Shown piece after piece: positions 52,967-61,740 of a DNA stretch of 64,000 nt. The position numbers and the translations under genes were made by a program. The stretch comes from Ophioceras dolichostomum (lineage: Eukaryota > Ascomycota > Sordariomycetes > Magnaporthales > Ophioceraceae), in assembly GCA_003049485.1 (NCBI GenBank), contig PYST01000021.1:1-64000 (forward strand). Direction: 5' to 3'. Position 1 is the stretch's first letter. Every line of letters starts with the position of its first letter. The notes under the pieces were generated by a model. The model was not told where the DNA came from and made no database searches. It saw only the letters and a list, made by a program, of their open reading frames with translations.

Positions 52967-54565
52967 TCACCTGATTTCTGAAGCCGCCTTCCGTAGCCTG
53001 TTCATCACCGCCGCGGCGAGATCGTCGCCATCCCCGACGCCCTCGATACAAATAAGATCCGCGCCCCTCGTATCCAGCTCGCGCAACGCCGAGAAGAGGC
53101 CCTGCGCCACTGCTTTAACATCATGGCCAAGGTCGATATCCAATATTCTGATCTTGCGGCGGTGGGTGTGTTGTTGTTGCGGCGCACCAAGTGCGCTGCC
53201 GTTCTGTCCCTCCTCCTCCTCCTTCTTGCCAACGGGAAGCTCGTAAGAGGACACCACATACCCTCCTCTCTCTGCCCCCTGTTCCAGGTCCGCCTCCTGT
53301 GCAGTCTTCGGAGTGCTCTCTGCCGCCCCTGCGGATCCCTGGCAGCGCGTCCTGATTATCCCAACCGTGAGATCATCACTCTGCGTGGCAGACGGCGAAG
53401 ATTCACCCCTCTTCCGTAGCTCCCTCATATAATCCCATACCCCCTCCCCTCCAAACCCATCCTCATACAATACGACCTTCGCCCTCGGGCTGTAATGCTT
53501 ATACTTCATGCCCGGAGCCCTCGGAGCCGCCCCACCACCACCCTTCCCACAACCCCCCAGCTCCGCCGCGTCCCTATACGCCTTCTGCACGCCCTCCCAC
53601 CCGACACACTCCCGCAGCTCCTCGATAGAAACGCCTCCGGGCCTCAACACCGCAGGCGGATCGCACAGCCCGTCGACGACCGTGCTCTCGACGCCCACCG
53701 CGCACGCGCCGCCGTCCAGTATCAGCTCCAGCCGGCCGTCCAGGTCGTCGAGCACGTGGCGCGCCGTCGTGGGCGAGGGCCGCGTCGACGCGTTGGCCGA
53801 CGGCGCCGCCAGTGGCGCGCCCGCCAGCTTTATCAGCGTGAGCGCCAGCGGGGAGTCCGGCATGCGCGCGCCGAAGGTGGGCAGGCCCGCCGTCACCTCG
53901 GGGGCGAGGGCGGAGTCGGGCGGGCTGCGGAGGAGGATGGTGAGCGGGCCGGGCCAGAAACGCTGTATTAGAGGGTAGTAGATGCTTGGGATCGGGTCCT
54001 TCTCCTCGTCTGCTTCTTCTGCCGCTTGTTCTTGCCTTCCTCCTAGGGCGTGGAGTAGGCTGTTGGTAGTGCTGCTGCCGCCGCCGCCGCCGCCGCCGAC
54101 CACGCCGTTAATGACTAGACTCTCCGCCTTCGAAGCCGCACCCCCTCGGGACGACGGCGGCGACGGGCGGAGCAGACCGCGCAGCATATCCAAGTCGCAG
54201 ACGTGCACGATGAGCGGGTTGTCCGACGGCCGGCCCTTGGCAGCGTAGATGCCCTTCACGGCCGCACTCCTCGTAGCGTCCGCACCGAGACCGTAGACGG
54301 TCTCCGTAGGGAAGCCCACGGGCGTGTCGCTGCGGCGGAGATACTCGGCGGCCCGCCTGATGGGTGCTATGGCCGAGCGTGACTCCTCCGATGAAGACAC
54401 CTCCCATGTCTTCAACCTCTGGAAGCTGTGGTGGTGGTGGCTCTCGTCGCCCTTCTGCTGCTGACTTTGGCTCTTCTTGCTCCCATTTTCTCGGTCCTGG
54501 TCAGACCGGAAGCGGCCCAGCCCGCCGGCGGCGCTGCTCTCAACTTTTATCGTCTCCGTCTTCAT
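52967..54565 (-). CDS. SUA5: Threonylcarbamoyl-AMP synthase SUA5 (YrdC family)
   Basis: A single exon of 532 residues. The YrdC fold is clear: TPVGFPTETVYGLGADATRS, GIYAAKGRPSDNPLIVHV, IQRFWPGPLTILL, PTFGARMPDSPLALTLI and APSANASTRPSPTTARHVLD. It is followed by the C-terminal Sua5 domain (YKHYSPRAKVVLYEDG..). Known role: makes threonylcarbamoyl-AMP from Thr, bicarbonate and ATP, the first step of t6A37 modification of ANN-decoding tRNAs; the yeast protein also affects telomeres. Odd points: the N-terminal 60 residues are Gln/His-rich, a Gly-rich insert of about 60 residues splits the YrdC fold after RGLLRPSPP, and the C-domain has further low-complexity inserts, so it is longer than yeast Sua5 (426). 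Whether the N-terminus has a mitochondrial signal is unclear. Confidence 0.94.
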   Translation of the reverse strand: MKTETIKVESSAAGGLGRFRSDQDRENGSKKSQSQQQKGDESHHHHSFQRLKTWEVSSSEESRSAIAPIRRAAEYLRRSDTPVGFPTETVYGLGADATRSAAVKGIYAAKGRPSDNPLIVHVCDLDMLRGLLRPSPPSSRGGAASKAESLVINGVVGGGGGGGSSTTNSLLHALGGRQEQAAEEADEEKDPIPSIYYPLIQRFWPGPLTILLRSPPDSALAPEVTAGLPTFGARMPDSPLALTLIKLAGAPLAAPSANASTRPSPTTARHVLDDLDGRLELILDGGACAVGVESTVVDGLCDPPAVLRPGGVSIEELRECVGWEGVQKAYRDAAELGGCGKGGGGAAPRAPGMKYKHYSPRAKVVLYEDGFGGEGVWDYMRELRKRGESSPSATQSDDLTVGIIRTRCQGSAGAAESTPKTAQEADLEQGAERGGYVVSSYELPVGKKEEEEGQNGSALGAPQQQHTHRRKIRILDIDLGHDVKAVAQGLFSALRELDTRGADLICIEGVGDGDDLAAAVMNRLRKAASEIR

Positions 54566-55363
54566 GGCTGCTGCGAGGCGCGGACCAGTTGGCGACTTAT
54601 ACCGGCCGATCTGCAGGCGGAGCGCTGAGCAGCACTGTGCGACAGCAGCCCGAATTTCGAGCGACAGATTTCGCGTGACGCCCGCCAGTTCGGTGAAAAG
54701 GGAAGATGAAAAGTAATAGATATTAAATAGGTGGTTAGGGAATTTTAGGAGATTCGACCGGTATCCTTAACTTCAGAAGGAAGATCCAATCAGATGGTAG
54801 TAGAGTGTTTGCACATTGCTTGTTCTAGGTTGCCATTGACTCACCCCCAAAATTTTTCTCATCTTCACCCAGTTGTGCTGAGATGACGCCTGGAAACCGA
54901 GCACCAGCCAACAACCTCACGAATACGGAATCCTACGCTCATTCGCCGAGCCAACGATAATTCAAGTCCGCTCCAAAGGAATGGACGGGCATAGAGTCAT
55001 GATTGAGTTGGTTCTCTTTGACAACAGAGGTATCTATCTGTAGCTTAGATTCTTGATATTCTACGCTTCTCTTGGTAGGGTAGCCTAATGATAATGCGGT
55101 CCGTACGATGCATGGTATCCAGAAATTCACCTCGTCCAATCCACCCAACACTGGCTTCATCGAAGCGAAAGCGAACGCCCTGCCTCACGCACAACGAACA
55201 GAAAAAGAAGGAGAAAAGTTATCAATGAAGTTAAACCAAAAAAAGAGGGTAAGATCGAGAAGCCATCCTCCGAATATAACCAATAAATCAAGCCAAGCCA
55301 GGTCAGGTCAGGGGAAATATCCCTGATCAAGGCAGAACAGGCAGTAACCAAAACGCAGAATGC
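54566..55363. other. SUA5 upstream region and kinase 3' flank
   Basis: No gene supported. A 73-residue minus-strand frame (54939-55160) lacks recognisable features. It contains both the SUA5 promoter and the kinase 3' UTR. Confidence 0.5.
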
Positions 55364-58048
55364 TCAATCAACAGGCGTTTCCAACCGGCCCCCTCCGCCT
55401 CCCCCTACGTTCCTCCGAATCGGCAGTGAGGAAACGTGCGTGTTCGCAAAGCTGAGGTGCTCGTTGAAGCTGGCCAGCATGCGCTGCAGCTCGTCGCGCA
55501 CCTCCTGCCCGCTGCTGATGCCCTGCAGGACGCGGGCCGACGGCGGGGCCGGCATAGGAGGCAGGTCGGTTAGCTGGTGCGGTATTTCTGCGCCGTCCTG
55601 GAGGTCCGTGGGGCCAAGTTGATCTTGCTGCTGGTCCTGCTGCTGCTGTTGCTGGTATGGTTGCTCCTGTGTTGTTGTTGTTGGCCCTTGCTGGATGGCG
55701 TCGAGGCTGCCAAAGCGGCTGCTACCGGACCCGAAGCGCCTCCTTATGGGCTGGGGCTGTTGCTGTTGTTGCTGCTGTTGCTGTGGGTAGTTCTGGTCGT
55801 CGTTGTAATAATCCACCTCGTTGAGGTAGTCGCTGATGACCGCGCCGCCGATGCTGCCTCCATTGATGTCGTCATATGGACCCTGTGGCGGCGGCATCAT
55901 CCTGCGCTGGGTGCCCGAGCTACCGTTCCCGTTCATCATAGCGGGGAGATTCGGCATACTGGCGGTGGCCTCCAGGGGCGCCTTGGCGAGGCGGGCAAGG
56001 TCCGAGTCGTCAGAGACGTATATGGACGGCTCCCTGCCGGAGAACGAGCCGCTGCCGGCACCCGACGGCGGCTGGTAGAGCATGGAAGCGTGCTTCTCGA
56101 ACTCGAAAGGGTTGGCGCCGCCAACCTCTGAGCCGGAGACGGAGGCGACGTCCGAGTTGGCCGTCGAGGGCCGAGTCAGCTCCGGCATGCTGTCTGGAAG
56201 GCTCTCATCTAAATCGATCAGGCTGCTCATGGACATGCGATTGTCCTGCATGCGCGGAACCGTAAGGTCGTAGGACTGAGAGGATGTCATGGCAGAGAGA
56301 CCTGTTGGGTCGGTGGGGTGGTGCAGAAGCGGCGGCCTGCCGGGAGAGGGCCCGGGCGTAGCAGTGCTGCTGCCGAAATTCTGCGCATCATCGTGGAAGG
56401 GGAAATGGGGCATCTCCGGGTTGGCGGACATGGGCGGTTGCATCGTAGGAAACTTCCAGTCCTGGGTGCGGCGGTTGTTACTGATGTGGTCAGCGGGATC
56501 GCTCAAAGGCGGCTTGTTGAAGTCATGGAGGTCGTCGTAGTCGTAGTCGTTGGAGTGTCGCGGTACCGAAGCGCGTATGGTCTCCATGTCGGTGAAGGAT
56601 GCGAGGTCGCTTCCATGTAGCGAGGCATCAAGGTCAATCAGCGACTCGCGGAGAGTCGAGTGAAGCGAGTCATCCCGGAGTGGGAGGTCCGAGGTCGGGG
56701 GCGGAGGCGGCATCCCGTAATATGCTCGAGAGTTGTCCTTGTAGTCGGAGATGGTGTTGGGATCGAAGACCTTCTCTAGCGGTGCCCTTACTACGGGCAG
56801 CTGCGGAGGGGGCCTCCGGCGGCCTTTCATCTTGGAGGGACGGGAGGTCGCTTCGTTAAACGCACTAGGAAGGTCAACGTTCGACCCATACACATCATAC
56901 ACGGCCTGGCTGTCAGACGACTCGAACACGCGCCGGTCGAAGTCCATCGTCGTGCTGAAATTCCATTCATCGGTGGCGAGAGACGAGAAGTCATCGGTAT
57001 CGGTGATGCCCTGTGCTCCCCCGGGGTTGAACAGTGACTTCCTCGAGCCCCCCTGCGACTCCCACATCTTGAATGCCCTGACCAGCATAGAGAGCGATGA
57101 CGTCGGGTAGGCAGCAGCGCTGTTGAAGAGGTATGGGTGACGCTGGATCTCTTCGATGGGCGGGCGCTTACCCGGGTCGTCCTCAAGGCAGTACGCGACC
57201 AGATCCTTGAGCTGAGGCGAGTACCGGTCACCCTCTAGGCGGGGCGTGTGCTTCTTGACGAACTTGCCAAGCGCCTCGAAGCCCATGCCGGCATTCGGGG
57301 GAAGGCCGGACGCGATTTCGATGATCATGGCGCCGAAGGCCCATATGTCGACCTCGGTGCCGTACGAGTTGGAGCCGTCGAACAGCTCCGGCGCCATCCA
57401 GTTCGGGGTTCCGATGACTGTTGAACGCTTGTCGAACCGGGTCTCAATGACGCCGGCGACACCGAAGTCGCAGAGCTGGACTCCGCCTGCCTCAGTGATG
57501 AGGACATTGGCGCACTTGATGTCGCGGTGGATAATCCCCTGGCGGTGCACCCAGTAGATTGCCTCGGCCACCTCACGGAGGATAGGGATGATCCACTTCT
57601 CCTGCAAACCATTGGGAGCGGTCGGCTGCATCAAGGTCGACACACTGCCGCCGGCACAGTACTCAGTGATGATCCACATAGACTGCTGCACGGGGAGAGC
57701 CTCCAGCACCTGGTTGATGTTGCGCGCCCCGCCATCGCTGAGCAGCTGCAACGCGTTGATCTCCTTCATGATCTCGCTGTATGTGTCGGCAAGCTTGGGG
57801 TTGAGCGTGTCGCTCTCATCGATATCGATGATCTTGACCGCCACCATCCGATTGGTCTTGACATCGCTGCTCTTGTACACTCGCCCGTAGCTGCCCTTGC
57901 CGATGAGCTCGAGCAGGATGTAGGGCGGTGGCTCTTTGCCTGCCTTGTTGCATTCCTCCACGATATGGAGCTGCATCTTCTTGGCATCATCGATGGCCTT
58001 CTGCTTGGTGGCCGAGAAATCGGCACCGCGCACCTGAAGGGACGCCAT
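55364..58048 (-). CDS. STE20-family germinal-centre kinase (MST/Nak1/Kic1 type)
   Basis: A single exon of 894 residues. The ATG at 58048 is preferred; an upstream extension starts with TTG. The N-terminal kinase domain (about residues 45-300) is complete: LIGKGSYGRVYKS, VAVKIIDID (catalytic Lys), GIIHRDIKCANVLITE (catalytic Asp), CDFGVAGV (DFG), STVIGTPNWMAPEL (activation loop and the GTPxWMAPE signature of STE20 kinases) and KRPPIEEIQRHPYL. The rest is disordered, with Pro, Ser and two poly-Gln regions (nine and about six Gln). Known role of the group-III GCKs in fungi: cell polarity and septation upstream of NDR kinases (RAM/MOR pathway). Assignment to that subgroup rests on the kinase-domain style, not an alignment. 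It shares its 5' region with the MDR oxidoreductase gene. Confidence 0.92.
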   Translation of the reverse strand: MASLQVRGADFSATKQKAIDDAKKMQLHIVEECNKAGKEPPPYILLELIGKGSYGRVYKSSDVKTNRMVAVKIIDIDESDTLNPKLADTYSEIMKEINALQLLSDGGARNINQVLEALPVQQSMWIITEYCAGGSVSTLMQPTAPNGLQEKWIIPILREVAEAIYWVHRQGIIHRDIKCANVLITEAGGVQLCDFGVAGVIETRFDKRSTVIGTPNWMAPELFDGSNSYGTEVDIWAFGAMIIEIASGLPPNAGMGFEALGKFVKKHTPRLEGDRYSPQLKDLVAYCLEDDPGKRPPIEEIQRHPYLFNSAAAYPTSSLSMLVRAFKMWESQGGSRKSLFNPGGAQGITDTDDFSSLATDEWNFSTTMDFDRRVFESSDSQAVYDVYGSNVDLPSAFNEATSRPSKMKGRRRPPPQLPVVRAPLEKVFDPNTISDYKDNSRAYYGMPPPPPTSDLPLRDDSLHSTLRESLIDLDASLHGSDLASFTDMETIRASVPRHSNDYDYDDLHDFNKPPLSDPADHISNNRRTQDWKFPTMQPPMSANPEMPHFPFHDDAQNFGSSTATPGPSPGRPPLLHHPTDPTGLSAMTSSQSYDLTVPRMQDNRMSMSSLIDLDESLPDSMPELTRPSTANSDVASVSGSEVGGANPFEFEKHASMLYQPPSGAGSGSFSGREPSIYVSDDSDLARLAKAPLEATASMPNLPAMMNGNGSSGTQRRMMPPPQGPYDDINGGSIGGAVISDYLNEVDYYNDDQNYPQQQQQQQQQPQPIRRRFGSGSSRFGSLDAIQQGPTTTTQEQPYQQQQQQDQQQDQLGPTDLQDGAEIPHQLTDLPPMPAPPSARVLQGISSGQEVRDELQRMLASFNEHLSFANTHVSSLPIRRNVGGGGGGRLETPVD

Positions 58049-59229
58049 CTTGGGCGGAAGTCTACTGCTCAAAGTTCAAATAGAACGCAGTATGACACAA
58101 AGTGCGGGCTCCTCGGGATCAGTGCCGGATGCCCGGGCCCGATTGCCTCAGAAAGGGGTAGTGGGGCTGAGGGTGCCCCGGCCGATGCCGAGATGCGGTG
58201 AGTGGAGAGACAGCAGAGCAGACGATGTCTATTCTACGTCGAAGCCCAATTGCTGGCGCGTTGATATGGCCAGGCGGATTAGTCCCAGGTCCGGTCTTGA
58301 TAATTCCGATGTCAAGTCCGACGTCCTTGCATCGCTGCTTCAGTGCAAGGTTGACAGAAATCCACGGGATTTGGGCTGGTGGGATCGGGCGAAGTTGACA
58401 AGTCCTAATTCCAAGGCCGGGGTGAAAGTTGCAAGTCGCGTTCTATACGACGTTGTATCTTGCCTTGACCCGGGATGGCGCGGTACTGTGTCTAATAGTG
58501 ATGTGTACAAAGCAACGAGAAGCAAACATCGGGCAGAACTTGCGCTCTCAAGGTATTCGCATATCGTTTTCTTTCAGATTGAGGGCATCATTGTTGTGTT
58601 CAGAGATCCAAAGCTCCCTGATCCCCTGTCAGACCCCCTAACGAAAGGCACGTGCACCGTCGCGAAACATCTGTCTGATTTAGCCAGACCGTGCCCACAC
58701 CGTCTACACACTGTCCGGAATAGACCTGGATATCTCGAACAGAGAGATTTTGTATCCACACTGATGAATCCATTGACGATGGGCGATCCTCGCTGGAATA
58801 GTCGTCATGCTGCCTAGTGGAGAATCCCATTACTGATTCCTCATTGCTATCATTGGCCGTTTGCCGGGACCGCCGGGGACACCATGGAGCAAATACGGAA
58901 ACCGGCTGTTCGGCACATCGGCGATATGGCTGAGCCCTTGACGGAAGGCTAGGGCGCCGCGTAGGTTCGCCATCTCTTAGCCCCATGCAGACGACCGCTT
59001 GCGTACGGAACTACGCGGCCAGATAGCACAACATAGCCTACCTGCATGTCAGGCTCCGATATGCTAGGTAGATAGGTAGGGAGGTAGGTAGTGACTTGGG
59101 ACATAAAGACCCCTCGCCATGCCCCTCCCTTATTTGCACATCGTAGCCCAGATCACCTCCGATTGCCCTTTAACTTTGCGCCTTTGCTTTCCTCACATGC
59201 CTACCTCGTTTCCAGCACAAGGTCCAACA
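58049..59229. promoter_or_regulatory. Divergent promoter of the kinase and the MDR oxidoreductase
   Basis: About 1.2 kb. It holds an AGGTAGGTAG-rich patch at 59064-59091 and an ACATAAAG word 128 bp before the MDR ATG. A 255-codon frame (58050-58817, +) starts with TTG, has no motif and is regarded as spurious. In-frame ATGs at 59119 and 59197 could extend the MDR protein. Confidence 0.5.
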
Positions 59230-60174
59230 ATGCGCAGCATCCAAATCTCGTCGTCTTGGGCAGATGGCCCGCAGGAGGTGACTGTGGACAAGCCTTCGGC
59301 TCCCTCGGAAACTCAGATCCAGGTCCGGATGCAAGCGTTCGGCCTCCACAATGTAGTCCGCTCGCGAGCCTCCGGAAAGCACTACTCCGCCTCCACCCTT
59401 CCGCACACCCTCGGCATGGACGGCGTCGGCGTTGATGAAGCCACAGGCCAACTCTACTACGTCGCCGGCATGGCTACCAACTTTGGTACCTTTGCCGAGT
59501 ACGTCAACGTCGACAAGAGAGCCGCCGTGCCGCTCCCGTCGGGTGTCGACGCCGCAGCCATAGCCGCCAGCGTCAACCCAGCCGCAAGCAGTTGGCTGGC
59601 CCTGACGACGCGGACTCTCTCGCTCCCGCAGAACTTCACCGTCGTCATCATCGGCGCTACAAGTGCGAGCGGCGAGCTGGCGGTGCCACTCTCCAAAGCG
59701 CTGGGAGCGGGCAAGGTCATCGGCGTGGCGCGCAACGCCAATGCTTTGGCTAGCATCGCGGGGCTCGACCGCAGCATCACTCTCTGCGACCCCGTCACTG
59801 ACACGGACTTTTCCGGTCTCGACGACGTCGATGTCGTCCTGGACTATGTGGGCGGTGACCCGGCCGTGCAACTCCTCAACAGCCTGTCCACCGGCTTGAG
59901 GCCCGTGCAGTATGTGCAAATCGGTGGACTGGCGGGCCAGGCCACCCTCGACCTTCCCACTGCGCTCCTCAGGGCCAAGAACCTGACCCTACGCGGTTCC
60001 GGCCCCGGGGCTTGGGCCCCCTCCGAGATGGCCCGGCAGCTTCCACAACTCGTGAAGACGCTGGCTGGGATTCCCCTGAAGCAGCCACAGAAATTCCCAC
60101 TGGACAAGTTCGCCGAGGTCTGGGCCGATCAGGATCTCCCTAAGAAGGGCAGGATTGTTTTTACGCTTCCGTAG
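59230..60174 (+). CDS. Zinc-independent quinone/alkene reductase-like MDR protein
   Basis: A single exon of 314 residues from ATG 59230. The MDR fold is recognisable: an N-terminal GroES-like half with HTLGMDGVG (position of the usual G-x-D/E-G-x-G), GTFAEYVNV, then the Rossmann half with VVIIGATSASGELAVPL (dinucleotide-binding turn) and DVDVVLDYVGG. The Cys/His ligands of catalytic Zn in classical alcohol dehydrogenases are not evident, so it is probably a Zn-independent, NADPH-type reductase. Substrate unknown; many fungal members reduce quinones or enones. Upstream in-frame ATGs (59119, 59197) would add 37 or 11 residues; the chosen start aligns with the first beta strand. Confidence 0.85.
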   Translation: MRSIQISSSWADGPQEVTVDKPSAPSETQIQVRMQAFGLHNVVRSRASGKHYSASTLPHTLGMDGVGVDEATGQLYYVAGMATNFGTFAEYVNVDKRAAVPLPSGVDAAAIAASVNPAASSWLALTTRTLSLPQNFTVVIIGATSASGELAVPLSKALGAGKVIGVARNANALASIAGLDRSITLCDPVTDTDFSGLDDVDVVLDYVGGDPAVQLLNSLSTGLRPVQYVQIGGLAGQATLDLPTALLRAKNLTLRGSGPGAWAPSEMARQLPQLVKTLAGIPLKQPQKFPLDKFAEVWADQDLPKKGRIVFTLP

Positions 60175-60817
60175 ATGGTGAGCAGGAAAGGGGGCGAGCA
60201 AGTCGCCACCGCCGTGGCGTTCCTAGAAGAAATAAATCAGCATAGAAAAAAAAATAGATAGCAAAAGGAATCGAGGGGACTTATATCTCATGGCTGGTAC
60301 ATTCGCAATTACCTCAGGTAGACAACTGGAAAGTTTGCGTGCATGTCGTGTTCTTTTCCCTGTCTTTGGAAGTCATCGGGGTCTTGGTGCCACTTCGAAG
60401 CACCATGAACAACTTAGCTCACTTTTTTTTGTATGAAAAGCTCGGAGTCCCTTAATTGAGCTTCGAACAAGCTAGCGATCTGCTTGGTCTCAGCGCAAGA
60501 TCATAAACCTGACAGCTAATAAGCAAACCCAAGGGACGGAGGCCAGCGGCGTTGCCGGCCAATGCGGAATGACACAAGTGACGTTTCGGCCCCTGTGATG
60601 ATCCCTCCCTCACCAGTGAGGCCCCGCGCCAACAACCTCACCAACAAACCTGCCGGACACGCATCAGCTTCGGCTCAGCTGTCTTTTCCAGAAATATAAA
60701 GAACTTGGGATAACAACAAAACAGTCAATCACTTAAACTTCAGAAACATACGGTGTTATCCTCAAACCAGCAGCAATTAAGACGAAAGCTTTCCGGCTCT
60801 CATTCATTTCATCCAAG
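60175..60817. other. MDR gene 3' flank and promoter of the DUF7053-type gene
   Basis: AATAAA at 60231-60236 is a candidate poly(A) signal for the MDR gene. A TATA-like AAATATAAAG lies at about 60691-60700, some 120 bp before the next ATG. No other gene seen. Confidence 0.5.
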
Positions 60818-61528
60818 ATGTCATGTGAGTGCCTACGTGTCAGCCTACATGTCAGCCTTCGTCCACGACGAACATTCTTATGCTGACCATCATCTCACAA
60901 AACACTCACAGTCCTCAACGGCACCACAACCGTCCTGCACAGCTCCCCTCTCCCCTCCGGCGCGACGCGGGAGCAAGGGGTGGCCATGCTGCAAGACCAC
61001 GAGTTCTTCCTGCGGTGCGATCCGCACCTCGTGAAGTTCACTGCCCTCCCCGCGCCAGACTCTTCTTCTGCGTCTGAGGCGGTCTCGCCGCCGCTGCCAG
61101 AGCGCATGAAGCCGCTCTCCCCGACCAAGTACTACGAGGTCCAGGATCTCGTGCACAACCTCCCCGGCGGGCTGTGGGACTCGAACGTGACCAGCACGTA
61201 CGAGATGACCGACATCGAGGGCGGGTTGTTCGTGCGGATCCGCAGCCCGATGAGCATCGTTATGGACACGTTCTGGGAGATCAAGGAAGTTTCCGAAGAA
61301 GGGAAGGCGGCAAGCGGCGGCGGACTGGAGATGGTGGAGGACATCACCATCAACGCCTCGAGGCTCATCCTGCCGGTAGTCAAGTCGCTGTGCGAGGGCG
61401 GGTGGAAGAAGATCCATGATAAGATGCTGGGGAGGCTCAGCGCGGAGACGGATCAACGAGGTGCGGGCGCAACTGCATCTCAGCCAGCAGCGGCGGCTTC
61501 GGTGGAGGTGCAGGTTCAGGCTAGTTGA
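60818..61528 (+). CDS. DUF7053-type fungal protein (lipid-binding START-like, uncharacterised)
   Basis: Two exons: a 7-nt first exon (60818-60824, ATGTCAT) and 60912-61528, giving 207 residues. The sequence reads MSFLNGTTTVLHSSPLPSG, then GVAMLQDHEFFLRCDPHLVK, YYEVQDLVHNLPGGLWDSNV, STYEMTDIEGGLFVRIRSPM and TFWEIKEVSEEG. This order fits the small fungal family annotated DUF7053, which has a polyketide-cyclase/START-like beta-barrel; that identification is from memory and not searched. No signal peptide or membrane span. It follows a TATA-like box. An AATAAA at 61636-61641 lies past the stop. Substrate and function unknown. Confidence 0.8.
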
Positions 61529-61635
61529 GCGATCCGAAGTGGTAGTATTGAGAGGTATGAGAGACGACTCATTTTGACAGAAGATACTCACGCGGTGTAG
61601 CTGTGGAAAGGGAGGCCAGACATGCATAGGTCTTC

Positions 61636-61641
61636 AATAAA
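61636..61641 (+). terminator. Possible polyadenylation signal (AATAAA) of the DUF7053-type gene
   Basis: AATAAA 108 nt past the stop codon, in an A/T-rich context. Candidate only. Confidence 0.35.
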
Positions 61642-61740
61642 TCTTCACAATCGTTCTCATATTATGTAACAACCGATAGAAAATTCCCCTCTTAATTCCA
61701 TCTAAGCTTTTCACACAAAAGTCAATTAATTCCTCGCTTT

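Noticed and set aside
58050..58817. A 255-codon plus-strand frame in the kinase promoter
   Set aside because: Begins with TTG, has no homology signal or domain and sits in a divergent promoter; probably chance.
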